Assembly: GCA_007121455.1 (NCBI GenBank)
Contig: SKKN01000025.1
Coordinates: 1 to 64,000, forward strand
Source of the DNA: Gemmatimonadota bacterium
GTDB lineage: Bacteria > Gemmatimonadota > Gemmatimonadetes > Longimicrobiales > Gaopeijiaceae
Length of the DNA: 64,000 bases
Direction: 5' to 3'
Below the pieces are notes generated by a model. The model was given only the letters and a program-made list of their open reading frames with translations. It ran no database searches and had not been told where the DNA came from. Below are positions 34,063-44,423 of the stretch, piece after piece (within the stretch, counting starts at the first letter, position 1; each line of letters opens with the position of its first letter). The translations under genes and the position numbers were made by a program.

Positions 34063-34232
34063 GCGGAGACGAGCCCGAAGTTCACCTTCCGTGGGCTCGT
34101 CGAAGCTCGGACCCGGCGGCATTGCGGTTCCAGATTCAGCGCCGACAGGTGGAGGAATCACCCTCACTTTCCAGATTTTTCCCCGCGCTCAAAGATAGTC
34201 CTGCGGTCCACCGCGTCAAGGACGAGGACCGA

Positions 34233-36155
34233 TCAACCCCGTGCGCGCGACCGGACCTCCTCCGTCAGGCGTTCGATAAACTCGCCCCGGGGCATCACGT
34301 CTTGTTTCTTCCCGCCCCCCCTTCGCCGAACCGCGACCGTTCCGTCTCCGGCCTCCCGCTCTCCGATCACCCCCATGTAGGGGACCTTGCGCGTTTCGGC
34401 CTCTCGGATGCGGTAGCCGAGCGTGTCCCGATCCTCCAGGCGCGCACGGATTCCCGCTTCTGTGAGGCTGGTGACGAGCTCCTGGGCACTCTCGGTCCAC
34501 TGCTCGGATACAGGGAGGATCCGCACCTGCTCCGGCGCGAGCCAGAGAGGGAATGCTCCCGCATAATGCTCGATCAGCCCTCCGATGAACCGCTCCATCG
34601 AGCCCACGAGCACCCGGTGGAGCATCACGGGCCGATGCCGTTCGTTGTCGTCTCCGACATACTCCAGGCCGAAGCGCTCGGGGAGGTTGAAGTCCAACTG
34701 GACGGTCGGCCCCTGCCACTTCCGGCCGATCGCGTCGATGAGCTGAAAGTCGAGCTTCGGACCGTAGAATGCACCCCCGCCCTCATCCAGCTCGTACTCG
34801 AGCCCCCGAGCCTCCAGCACGGACCGGAGATCGCCCTCGGCGCGGTCCCACTGTTCCTCGCTGCCGAGCGATTTCTCGGGCCGGGTGGCGAGAGCGATCG
34901 TATAGGGATACCCGAAGGTGGCGAGCATCTCGTCGACGAGATCGAAGAGCCGCCGCACCTCGTCGGACACCTGCTCCTCGGTACAGAACACGTGCGCGTC
35001 GTCCTGGGTGAACCCGCGAACCCGGAGCATCCCGTGGAGCACGCCGCTCCGTTCGTACCGGTAGACGGTCCCGAACTCGGCATACCGGATCGGCAGCTCC
35101 CGGTACGAGCGCTGAGCCGCCTGGTAGATGCAGATGTGCCCGGGACAGTTCATCGGCTTCGGGCGGAAGCGGCCGCCCTCGACCTCCATCGCCCCGAACA
35201 TGTTCTCCGCAAAGTTCTCGAGGTGCCCGGAGATCTCGAATAGCTTCTCGCTCACGACGTGGGGGGTGTAGACGATCTCGTAGCCGTGACGGAGGATCAG
35301 CTCCTGCTCGAAGTCCTCGATCTCGCGGCGGATCACCGAGCCCGCGGGTTGCCAGAGGATCAGCCCCGAGCCGACACGCGAATCCATGGTGAAGAGGTCG
35401 AGCTCCCGCCCGAGAACGCGGTGATCCCGTCGCTTCGCTTCCTCGAGGCGCTTCAGGTGTGCATCGAGATCGTTCCCGGAGAAGAAGGCCGTACCGTAGA
35501 TCCGCTGCAGCATCTCCCGGCGCTCGTCTCCCCTCCAGTAGGCCCCTGCGGCGGAGAGGAGCCTGAAGTGCCCGATTCGCCCCGTGGACGGTACGTGCGG
35601 GCCCAGGCACAGGTCCAGAAAGGGACCGTCCCGGTAGACGGAGATCACCTCCTCGTCTTCGAACTCCTCGAGGCGCTCGAGCTTGAGCGGATCGTCGCTG
35701 AAGAGTTCACGGGCCTCCTCCTTCGTCACCACCCGCCGCTCGAAGGGATGGTCGGACTCCACGACCTCGGCCATCTTCCGCTCGATGGCGGAGAGGTCCT
35801 CCGGTGTGAAGGGCTCCTCCACCCCGAAATCGTAGTAGAAGCCCTCTTCGATCGCCGGCCCGAATCCGATCCGCGCCTCCGGATGGAGCTCACGAACGGC
35901 GGTCGCGAGCACGTGCGCCGTGGAGTGGCGGAGAAGCGGCAGGGCCTCGTCGTCGCGCTGCGTGAGAATCCGGAGCGCGGCATCCTCCTCGAGCTCCCGG
36001 TCGAGGTCCACCATCTCCCCATTCACCTCGGCTGCAAGCGCGGCCCGTGCCAGACCCGGGCCGATCCGCTCCGCCACGTCCCTCGGCGTGGAGCCTCGGG
36101 GCACCTCGAGCGTGGTTCCGTCGGGAAGGGTGATCGCGATCGTCGGAGCGTTCAT
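34233..36155 (-). CDS. thrS: Threonine-tRNA ligase
   Basis: 640 residues, the standard length. N-terminal TGS domain (ITLPDGTTLEVPRGSTP), editing domain with HSTAHVLATAVRELHP, class II core (MNCPGHICIYQ, RVRGFTQDDAHVF) and C-terminal anticodon-binding domain. Start at the ATG 36155 just before the TGS domain; an in-frame GTG at 36197 is possible but adds no conserved residues. Confidence 0.96.
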   Translation of the reverse strand: MNAPTIAITLPDGTTLEVPRGSTPRDVAERIGPGLARAALAAEVNGEMVDLDRELEEDAALRILTQRDDEALPLLRHSTAHVLATAVRELHPEARIGFGPAIEEGFYYDFGVEEPFTPEDLSAIERKMAEVVESDHPFERRVVTKEEARELFSDDPLKLERLEEFEDEEVISVYRDGPFLDLCLGPHVPSTGRIGHFRLLSAAGAYWRGDERREMLQRIYGTAFFSGNDLDAHLKRLEEAKRRDHRVLGRELDLFTMDSRVGSGLILWQPAGSVIRREIEDFEQELILRHGYEIVYTPHVVSEKLFEISGHLENFAENMFGAMEVEGGRFRPKPMNCPGHICIYQAAQRSYRELPIRYAEFGTVYRYERSGVLHGMLRVRGFTQDDAHVFCTEEQVSDEVRRLFDLVDEMLATFGYPYTIALATRPEKSLGSEEQWDRAEGDLRSVLEARGLEYELDEGGGAFYGPKLDFQLIDAIGRKWQGPTVQLDFNLPERFGLEYVGDDNERHRPVMLHRVLVGSMERFIGGLIEHYAGAFPLWLAPEQVRILPVSEQWTESAQELVTSLTEAGIRARLEDRDTLGYRIREAETRKVPYMGVIGEREAGDGTVAVRRRGGGKKQDVMPRGEFIERLTEEVRSRARG

Positions 36156-36287
36156 GGACACCGGTTCGGATGGGTTCAAGGTGATCGAGGACGACACCGA
36201 ATGCGGCCACCTCCTCGAAGGAGCCCTGGCATCGGCGCGCCGGACGGTAATACCCCACCGGCCCGAGGGTCAACGCCGAGGGGGACG

Positions 36288-36320
36288 AAAAAGACCCGAC
36301 CCCCCGCAGGGGGCCGGGCC
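36288..36320 (-). terminator. Intrinsic terminator after groEL
   Basis: On the minus strand a GC-rich stem (GGCCCGGCCCCC with GGGGGTCGGGTC, 36320 down to 36293) is followed by TTTTT. It lies 59 bases after the groEL stop and should end the groESL transcript. Confidence 0.8.
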
Positions 36321-36378
36321 ATTTTCCGCTGGCCGGTTCGCGAACGACCCGAACCGGCAGACGCGAGGGGGGCCTGGC

Positions 36379-38037
<1,659 letters not shown>

Positions 38038-38139
38038 TCACTCCTTGCTTTGTCGCTCATTGGAGCCCGGAACGGTTCCGGGCGTGTCCTCCACCCACGT
38101 CGGATCGGACGGTGCCGATCCGAACATCTCTTCCGTTCC

Positions 38140-38451
38140 TCAGCCGATGATGGCCAGCAGATCCGCCTCGCGGAGGATCAGGTACTCCTCGCCCTCCACG
38201 GTCACTTCCGTTCCGCTGTACTTCCCGTAAAGCACCACGTCACCCGGCTTCACGTCGGGATCGAGACGCTCTCCCTGCTCCGAGAGCTTGCCGGGGCCCA
38301 CAGCCACCACCCGGCCCTGCTGCGGCTTCTCCTTCGCGGTGTCCGGGATGTAGAGGCCTCCGCGGGTCTGCTCTGCCTCTTCCAGCGCCTGCACTACCAC
38401 CCGATCCGCCAGGGGCTCGATCTTGGATTTCGTCGCCGACTTTGTGGCCAT
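38140..38451 (-). CDS. groS: Co-chaperonin GroES
   Basis: 103 residues. [41 protein letters not shown] (mobile loop included) and [14 protein letters not shown] identify GroES. An N-terminal basic stretch ([11 protein letters not shown]) is slightly longer than usual. Caps GroEL. Confidence 0.97.
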   Translation of the reverse strand: MATKSATKSKIEPLADRVVVQALEEAEQTRGGLYIPDTAKEKPQQGRVVAVGPGKLSEQGERLDPDVKPGDVVLYGKYSGTEVTVEGEEYLILREADLLAIIG

Positions 38452-38496
38452 CGTGTCGCTCCTCCGCTGTTCAACGTAGACGTCTGTCCGCTCTTG

Positions 38497-38523
38497 TTAG
38501 CACTCCTCGTCGTTGAGTGCTAA
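38497..38523. promoter_or_regulatory. CIRCE heat-shock operator (HrcA site)
   Basis: TTAGCACTC (38497-38505), 9-base spacer, GAGTGCTAA (38515-38523): a perfect CIRCE element, 45 bases upstream of groES. The heat-shock repressor HrcA binds this sequence, so groESL is under HrcA control. Confidence 0.97.
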
Positions 38524-38634
38524 CAGCGTACCGTACAATCTACCCAAGTCGGTGGAGGTGTCAACGGAAACAGTTGGCGGGCCGGGGCTTTCCGGGGAAC
38601 GGAGAGGAGCCTGCGGGGGACGCGGAGCCGAGAA

Positions 38635-39714
38635 TCAGCTTCGGGCGGTGACGAGCTCCTCCATCCGAGCCGTTCCATCCAACCCGACGATCGCATGGAC
38701 CACATGGTCCGCGAGGGTCGGCGGAAACCAGAAGCCGAGCCCCTCTAGGGTGCGGAACGACCCTCGGGCTTCTTCGTAGGCCCGCTCCAGGACAGAGCGT
38801 GCCGAGCTCCGGAACACATCCTCCACAAGGCCCGTTTCCGGAACCTCTCCCTCGAGGAGGCCCTTCAGCACCTCCCGCTCGGCATCGCTCCCCCGATGGT
38901 GGATCTGAGCGACGAGGAGATTGTGGCTCCTCCGCGTGAGGTCGAACTCGAAGTCGGTGAGGTCGTCCACGATCTGAAAGGCGGTCCCGAGCCGGCTCAC
39001 GGCAGGCTCCGCCCGGGAGAGAAGCTCCCGTGTCCGCCCCTTCTCCAGCCGAAGCGGGGCGACGAACGCCAGTGTGAAGAGGGCACCTCCCCGGACCCGG
39101 TGCACGCGCTCCACCATCTCCTCCGGCGTGGGGATCTCCACCACCCCACCCTCCTCCGAACCCTCCAACTCCCCGATTCCCGCCATCCGGTCCAGAAGTC
39201 CGCGGAGTACGGCGTCGCGGTCCTCCGCCGTCGCCCCTCCCTGGTGAACACGGCGGTCGAGGACCCTTCGGATCAGCCGCTCGAAGCACATGAGCTGGAG
39301 GATGGAGAGGAATCGGGAGCCGGCCGAGATCCTGAGCGGGAGCAGGCTCTTCGCCTGATCATCGAAGAGGTTGTCGGCCGCCGTGATCGTCCCCTTGATG
39401 CAGAAGTCAAGCTCGGTATAAAGATCGAGCCGGTCCTCCTCCACCCCGAGCGAGTCGAACAGGGACCGAAAGAGGACGAGAAAGAAGTATTCCTGAAGGA
39501 AGGGGAGGCTCTCGGGATCCTGGACCGAAGCCGGGGTCGGGAGGTCGGGCGCTTCATCCAGGAAGCGCGGATCCACGAGTTCCCGAAGGTCACCGTGGAT
39601 CCGGTGCACGGCTCGCACCTGCGCCAAAATCGCCGGTTCGAGCCGCTGCCAGATTCCCTCCTCGCGCAGGAGGGCCAGGGCCGACTCCGATCGAAAGACC
39701 GGTGAGAGGGTCAT
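38635..39714 (-). CDS. Isoprenoid-synthase-fold protein with altered first Asp motif
   Basis: 359 residues, mostly helical. QIVDDLTDFEFD matches the second Asp-rich motif of trans-prenyl synthases. The position of the first motif reads DNLFDD instead of DDxxD, and the protein is longer than standard synthases. It is likely a class I isoprenoid or related enzyme of unknown product, not simply a second farnesyl synthase (a canonical one is at 23368-24285). It follows coaX on the minus strand after 49 bases. Confidence 0.6.
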   Translation of the reverse strand: MTLSPVFRSESALALLREEGIWQRLEPAILAQVRAVHRIHGDLRELVDPRFLDEAPDLPTPASVQDPESLPFLQEYFFLVLFRSLFDSLGVEEDRLDLYTELDFCIKGTITAADNLFDDQAKSLLPLRISAGSRFLSILQLMCFERLIRRVLDRRVHQGGATAEDRDAVLRGLLDRMAGIGELEGSEEGGVVEIPTPEEMVERVHRVRGGALFTLAFVAPLRLEKGRTRELLSRAEPAVSRLGTAFQIVDDLTDFEFDLTRRSHNLLVAQIHHRGSDAEREVLKGLLEGEVPETGLVEDVFRSSARSVLERAYEEARGSFRTLEGLGFWFPPTLADHVVHAIVGLDGTARMEELVTARS

Positions 39715-39763
39715 GAGGCTGGGGTCCTTGTTATGCGGTACCGAGGTATGAACGCGATCAAAA

Positions 39764-40561
39764 TCAGAGGGAATCTACTCCCTCTTCCTGCACCTCCGCC
39801 ACGTGCCGGCCCGCAAGCGCGAGACCGAGGAGGGTGAGGAGGGGCTCGACCTTCTCCACGGTGCGGCTGTAGGGAGCGAGAACCGACGCGTATCCTCCCG
39901 TCGCCACGACCAGCGCCTCCTCCCTTCCCCACTCCTTCCGAATGCGGTCGACAATCCCATCCACGGCGTCTACAGCGGAATAGAAGATGCCGCTCTGGAG
40001 GCATGCTTCCGTGCGGCGCCCGATCACTCGCTCGGGGGGCCGGAGCTCCACGCGTGGAAGCTTCGCGGTTCGCCCCGAGAGCCAATCCTGTCCGGCTTGG
40101 ACCCCGGGGGCGATGATTCCGCCGAGAAAAACCCCGTCGGCGGTGATGCAATCGTAGGTCGTGGCGGTTCCCAGGTCGACCACGATCGTGTCCCTGCGGT
40201 AAAGCTGAGAAGCCGCGAGCGTGTTCACGATCCGATCCGCGCCCACGGTCCGCGGCTCCTCCACGTCGAGTCGGATCGGGAGCGGGGAATCCGTCTCCAC
40301 CAACAGCACGGGTCCACGCGCGATGCTCCGGAGCCCCCCGAGCAGGGCGTCCGTCACGCTCGGAACGACGGAAGCGACCGTCACCCGCTCAATCGCCGGC
40401 GCCTCCGTCTCGGCGAGCAGGGAGCCCAGAAGCAGGCGCCATTCGTCGCCGGTCCGGGAGACGGCCGTGCTGACGCGCCAACTCGTTCCGATTTCCAACT
40501 CCTCGGTCTCGAGGAGCCCGATCGCGGTTTCCGTATTCCCCACATCCACCACCAGGTGCAT
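39764..40561 (-). CDS. coaX: Type III pantothenate kinase
   Basis: 265 residues. The ASKHA-fold phosphate-1 block DVGNTET at the N-terminus and VVDLGTATTYDCITADGVFLGG fit CoaX, which makes 4'-phosphopantothenate, the first step of CoA synthesis. It follows birA, the usual pairing. Confidence 0.94.
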   Translation of the reverse strand: MHLVVDVGNTETAIGLLETEELEIGTSWRVSTAVSRTGDEWRLLLGSLLAETEAPAIERVTVASVVPSVTDALLGGLRSIARGPVLLVETDSPLPIRLDVEEPRTVGADRIVNTLAASQLYRRDTIVVDLGTATTYDCITADGVFLGGIIAPGVQAGQDWLSGRTAKLPRVELRPPERVIGRRTEACLQSGIFYSAVDAVDGIVDRIRKEWGREEALVVATGGYASVLAPYSRTVEKVEPLLTLLGLALAGRHVAEVQEEGVDSL

Positions 40562-40573
40562 GGTTCCTCCCGT

Positions 40574-41371
40574 TCAGCTCTCCCCTGCCGGTCGAACGCT
40601 TCCCGCTCGAACCGAGACCACCGACCCCTCCACCTCGACCTCGAGGCTTCCGTCGAGCGCGATCCCACGCGCCAGCCCCCTCAGCCCCCCCGACCCCTCG
40701 ACGAGCCGGCCCCGAAGCGCGTCCCGCTCGCGCAGTGCCTCCCACGCCTCCACCGGCAGGCCCGCCTCTCTCCTCGGGACCCTGCGGAGCTCATGGAGGA
40801 CCGCGCCTGCGAGGCTGCTGCGGGATACGGCGGAGCCGGTCGCCAGCTCGAGCGAGGTCGCCCTCTGCCGGATCGCCGGACCGAAGTCCTCGACGCGTTG
40901 GGAGACATTCACGCCGATGCCGACGACCACCCCTCCGGCTCCCTCGGCTCCCAGTCTCTCGCAGAGGATTCCCGCCACCTTCCCACCGTCGATGACCACG
41001 TCGTTGGGCCACTCGATCTCCACCCGGAGACCGGGCGCGACTTCCTCGATCGCACGGGCTACGGCGATGCCCACGAGGAGCGTCAGCCCCGGCTCGTCGC
41101 CCCGCCCGGGAAAGGTCGTGGAAAGCCAGAGCCCGGCCCCGGGTGGAGAGTGCCACGTGCGGCCCGCCCGCCCCCGCCCGGCCGTCTGCTCCTCCGCAAT
41201 CACCGTCGAGTGAGGCTCGCATCCTCCGCGAAGGAGTGCCCGGGCTCGATCGTTCGTGGAGCCGAGACGCGCATGGATCTCGAGGTATGGGAGCTCCCAC
41301 CGCGTCCGCCACAACTCCGCGGGCTCGCCTTCCCATCGGGCGAGCGGCTCCGGGGCTTCCGGCTCCGCCAT
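40574..41371 (-). CDS. birA: Biotin-protein ligase (monofunctional)
   Basis: 265 residues. LGSTNDRARALL, the biotin-binding GRGRAGRTWHSPPGAGLWLS, and EWPNDVVIDGGKVAGIL are diagnostic. There is no N-terminal helix-turn-helix, so it attaches biotin but should not repress biotin genes. Confidence 0.94.
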   Translation of the reverse strand: MAEPEAPEPLARWEGEPAELWRTRWELPYLEIHARLGSTNDRARALLRGGCEPHSTVIAEEQTAGRGRAGRTWHSPPGAGLWLSTTFPGRGDEPGLTLLVGIAVARAIEEVAPGLRVEIEWPNDVVIDGGKVAGILCERLGAEGAGGVVVGIGVNVSQRVEDFGPAIRQRATSLELATGSAVSRSSLAGAVLHELRRVPRREAGLPVEAWEALRERDALRGRLVEGSGGLRGLARGIALDGSLEVEVEGSVVSVRAGSVRPAGES

Positions 41372-41373
41372 CG

Positions 41374-42231
41374 TCAGGTCCCATCCTGCGCTTCCCGAGC
41401 GTGCGGCAGGAATCGGAGCGAGAGGTCCGCCGAGGGAGCGGAGTGCGTGAGCGCCCCCACCGAGATCAGGTCCACCCCCGTCTCGGCCACTTCGCGTACC
41501 GACGCGAGCGTCACTCCTCCCGAAGCCTCGAGGAGGGGCTGCGGACCGCGGAAGTCACGGACGCGCGACACACAAGCCAGAAGGAGCCGGGGCTCCATGT
41601 TGTCCAGGAGGACCCGGTCGGGTGCCTCTGTGAGCGCCTCCTCGAGCTCATCGAGGGACGTCACCTCCACTTCCACCGCCAGCCGCCGCGTGTTCTGGGC
41701 ACGGACGGCTTCCAGGGCAGCCGCGATGCCTCCCGAGGCAGCAATGTGGTTCTCCTTCACTAGGACCATGTCGTAGAGACCGAACCTGTGGTTCTCCCCC
41801 CCACCGGCGCGAACGGCCGCCTTCTCGAGGCGCCGCCACCCCGGGGTCGTCTTTCGCGTGTCCACGACCCGCGCACCGGTCCCGTCGATCGCCTCGACGA
41901 AGCGGCGGGTCGCGGTCGCGATCCCCGACAGCCGCCCCACGAAATTGAGCGCGGTGCGCTCGGCGGAGAGAATCGCGTGCGCGCTGCCGGAAGCGGAGAG
42001 CACGACATCGCCTGGGCGGGCAGCCTCTCCGTCCCCTCGGTGGATCCGGATCTCGAGGTCCGGTTCGAGCCGGTGGAACACCGCCCGGGCGACCTCAGTG
42101 CCGGCGACGACGAGATCGTCCTTCGCCACGATCTCCCCCGTTCCCCGCGCGGCATCCGGCACGGTCCACTTCGTCGTCCAGTCCCCATCCCCGAGGTCCT
42201 CGGCGAGCGCAAGGTCGATCAGCTCGATCAC
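41374..42231 (-). CDS. nadC: Nicotinate-nucleotide pyrophosphorylase (carboxylating)
   Basis: 285 residues. DTRKTTPGWRRLEKAAVRAGGGENHRFGLYDMV (split here by the known turn) and VLVKENH are the quinolinate-binding signatures. Converts quinolinate and PRPP to nicotinate mononucleotide. The GTG start overlaps the bshA stop (GTGA). Confidence 0.95.
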   Translation of the reverse strand: MIELIDLALAEDLGDGDWTTKWTVPDAARGTGEIVAKDDLVVAGTEVARAVFHRLEPDLEIRIHRGDGEAARPGDVVLSASGSAHAILSAERTALNFVGRLSGIATATRRFVEAIDGTGARVVDTRKTTPGWRRLEKAAVRAGGGENHRFGLYDMVLVKENHIAASGGIAAALEAVRAQNTRRLAVEVEVTSLDELEEALTEAPDRVLLDNMEPRLLLACVSRVRDFRGPQPLLEASGGVTLASVREVAETGVDLISVGALTHSAPSADLSLRFLPHAREAQDGT

Positions 42232-43397
42232 TCGCCCCCCTTCGTGGTGGTGTCGGCTCCGATCCCGGCTTCCTGCCCGAGCACCTTCCGGTAGAGTTCC
42301 TCGTATCGTGGGACGATCTGGTCGACCGAGAACTCCTCCACCGCCCGCCTCCGGGCACCCGCGCTCAGTTGCTGCCAGAGGGCGTCGTCGCGGAGGAGTC
42401 GGAGCGAGGCCTCCGCCATTCCTTCCACGTCGCCCACCGGAAGGAGGAAGCCGGATTCTCCCTCCGTCACCACCTCAGGAAGGCCCCCCACCCGCGAAGC
42501 CACGACCGGCGTTCCGCACGCCATCGCCTCGAGTGCGGCGAGCCCGAACGACTCGGACTCGCTGGGCAGAAGGAAGAGGTCCGCGCAGGCGAGAAGCTCA
42601 TCGACAGACGTGTGCTTGCCGAGGAAGGTGACCCGGTCGGCGACTCCCAACTCCACGGCGCGCTTGCCGGCGCGCACACGGTCCGGACCGTCCCCGACCA
42701 TGATCAGCCGGGACGGCACCTCAGCGACCACACGGGCGAAGACCTCCACGATGTCCACAGCCCGCTTCACAGCGCGGAAGTTGGACACGTGCATCAGGAT
42801 CCGCTCCCCTTCCGGCGCGAGAGAAGTCCGGTGGCACGGCTTTCCCTCCCGTCGGTATCGGTCGGTATCGATGAAGTTCGGCACGACCGAGATGTCCTCG
42901 CTCGGGATCCCGAAGTTCCGCACCGTCTCGTCGCGGAGGTATCCCGAGACGGCGGTGAGGCCATCCGAGCGAAGGATCGAGAAGCGAGTAATGGCATGAA
43001 ACGAGGGATGCTGACCGACGAGGGTGATGTCCGTGCCGTGCAGCGTGGTGACGACCTTGAGGTCCCGTTCCCCCAGCAGCATCTCCCGCGCGATCCATCC
43101 GGATGCCGCATGGGGAATCGCGTAATGGACGTGGACGAGATCCAGATCGTACTGGCGTGCGGCGTCGTGAACCGCGACCGCGAGCGCGAGCGTGTAGGGA
43201 GGGTGCTCGAAGAGGGGATAGTCCTCCACCTCGACCTCATGAAAGAACACGCGCTCCCGGAACCCATCGAGCCGGAAAGGCTGTGCGTACGAAATGAAGT
43301 GGATCTCGTGGCCGCGCTCGGCCAGCTCCAATCCGAGCTCCGTCGCGACCGCCCCCGATCCCCCGTACGTCGGATAGCAAGTGATTCCGATCTTCAC
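42228..43397 (-). CDS. bshA: Bacillithiol glycosyltransferase BshA
   Basis: 389 residues from the GTG at 43397 (GGAGG 8 bases upstream). KIGITCYPTYGGSGAVATELG is the BshA N-terminus. HVHYAIPHA and the GT4 C-terminal ESESFGLAALEAMACGTPVVA follow. It joins N-acetylglucosamine to malate, the first step of bacillithiol. No BshB or BshC gene is in the window. A longer in-frame extension upstream (to 43865) belongs to overlapping miaA sequence and is not used. Confidence 0.93.
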   Translation of the reverse strand: MKIGITCYPTYGGSGAVATELGLELAERGHEIHFISYAQPFRLDGFRERVFFHEVEVEDYPLFEHPPYTLALAVAVHDAARQYDLDLVHVHYAIPHAASGWIAREMLLGERDLKVVTTLHGTDITLVGQHPSFHAITRFSILRSDGLTAVSGYLRDETVRNFGIPSEDISVVPNFIDTDRYRREGKPCHRTSLAPEGERILMHVSNFRAVKRAVDIVEVFARVVAEVPSRLIMVGDGPDRVRAGKRAVELGVADRVTFLGKHTSVDELLACADLFLLPSESESFGLAALEAMACGTPVVASRVGGLPEVVTEGESGFLLPVGDVEGMAEASLRLLRDDALWQQLSAGARRRAVEEFSVDQIVPRYEELYRKVLGQEAGIGADTTTKGGE

Positions 43398-44410
43398 GCC
43401 TCGTCCCTCCCCGGCTCGGTTTTGCTTCCGTCGGTGCCCGTACCCCCTACATCCGAGGGAGATCGAACCCGTAGCCAGCGTTCCCGGATCCGGGCGATCC
43501 GGTCCTCCACGGGCGATCGAGCGTCGAGGACGAGGGTATCTGCCGGGAGCCGGTGCCGGAACCAGGTGAGCTGCCGACGGGCGTAGGCACGGGTGGCCTT
43601 CTGCGTGCTTTCGACGGCTTCCCGTCTGGAGAGCCCTCCTTGCAACACGGCGACGACCTCCCGGTAGCCGGTTCCGGTCATCCCCGGGTCGTCGGGCCCG
43701 AAGCCGGCGTCGAGGAGCGACTGCACTTCCTCCTTGAAGCCCCGCTCCATCATCTGCTCCACACGGGCATCGATCCGCCGGTCCATCTCCTTCCGGTCGA
43801 TCCGGAGACGCACGATCAGGCCCTCGAGCGGGAGAGCGTCCGGCGGGGCGTTCCGGTGCCACCACGAGAGGGGGCGCCCGCTGAGGAGGGCGACCTCGAT
43901 CGTCCGGGCGAGACGCTGCGGCCCGCCGGCGGCAGCCACCTCCGCCCGCTCAGGATCGAGCCGCAGCACCCACTCCCCGAGCCGCTCGGGAGGGAGGGCC
44001 GAGAGATACGCCCGGAGCCGCCTTCGGGCTCCGGGATCGATGTCGGGCTCCTGAAAGATCGGCTTGAGCAGGGTCTCGAGAAAGAAGCCGGTGCCCCCCA
44101 CGAGGATCGGGATACGGCCGCGTCCCTCGATCGCCTCGATCCACCGGCGAGCATCGCGTCCGAACCGGCCGGCGCTGTACCGCTCGCTCGGGTCCACGAG
44201 GTCGAGTCCGTGATGGGGGACGGCTTTCCGGTGAGCCGGCTCCACCTTGTCCGTGCCGATGTCCATCCCCCGGTATACCTGCCGGGAATCCATCGAGATG
44301 ATCTCCCCATCGAGATCGAGGGCCAGCGGGACGGACAGCTCGGTCTTCCCGGACGCCGTCGGGCCGATCAGAGCGATGAACCTCGGACGGGGCTTCAGCG
44401 GATCGCTCAC
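43394..44410 (-). CDS. miaA: tRNA dimethylallyltransferase
   Basis: 338 residues. LIGPTASGKTELSVPLA (P-loop) and DSRQVYRGMDIGTDK mark MiaA, which puts an isopentenyl group on A37 of tRNAs reading UNN codons. Start at the GTG 44410, 13 bases after the mutL stop; the nearer ATG at 44418 is out of frame. Its stop overlaps the bshA start by 4 bases. Substrate dimethylallyl diphosphate links it to isoprenoid genes here. Confidence 0.93.
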   Translation of the reverse strand: MSDPLKPRPRFIALIGPTASGKTELSVPLALDLDGEIISMDSRQVYRGMDIGTDKVEPAHRKAVPHHGLDLVDPSERYSAGRFGRDARRWIEAIEGRGRIPILVGGTGFFLETLLKPIFQEPDIDPGARRRLRAYLSALPPERLGEWVLRLDPERAEVAAAGGPQRLARTIEVALLSGRPLSWWHRNAPPDALPLEGLIVRLRIDRKEMDRRIDARVEQMMERGFKEEVQSLLDAGFGPDDPGMTGTGYREVVAVLQGGLSRREAVESTQKATRAYARRQLTWFRHRLPADTLVLDARSPVEDRIARIRERWLRVRSPSDVGGTGTDGSKTEPGRDEA

Positions 44411-44423
44411 GGAGCCATTCCGG

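Noticed and set aside
42228-43865. An N-terminal extension of BshA to 545 residues
   Set aside because: The extension overlaps miaA in another frame and has no conserved features. The GTG at 43397 has a ribosome site and the exact family N-terminus.
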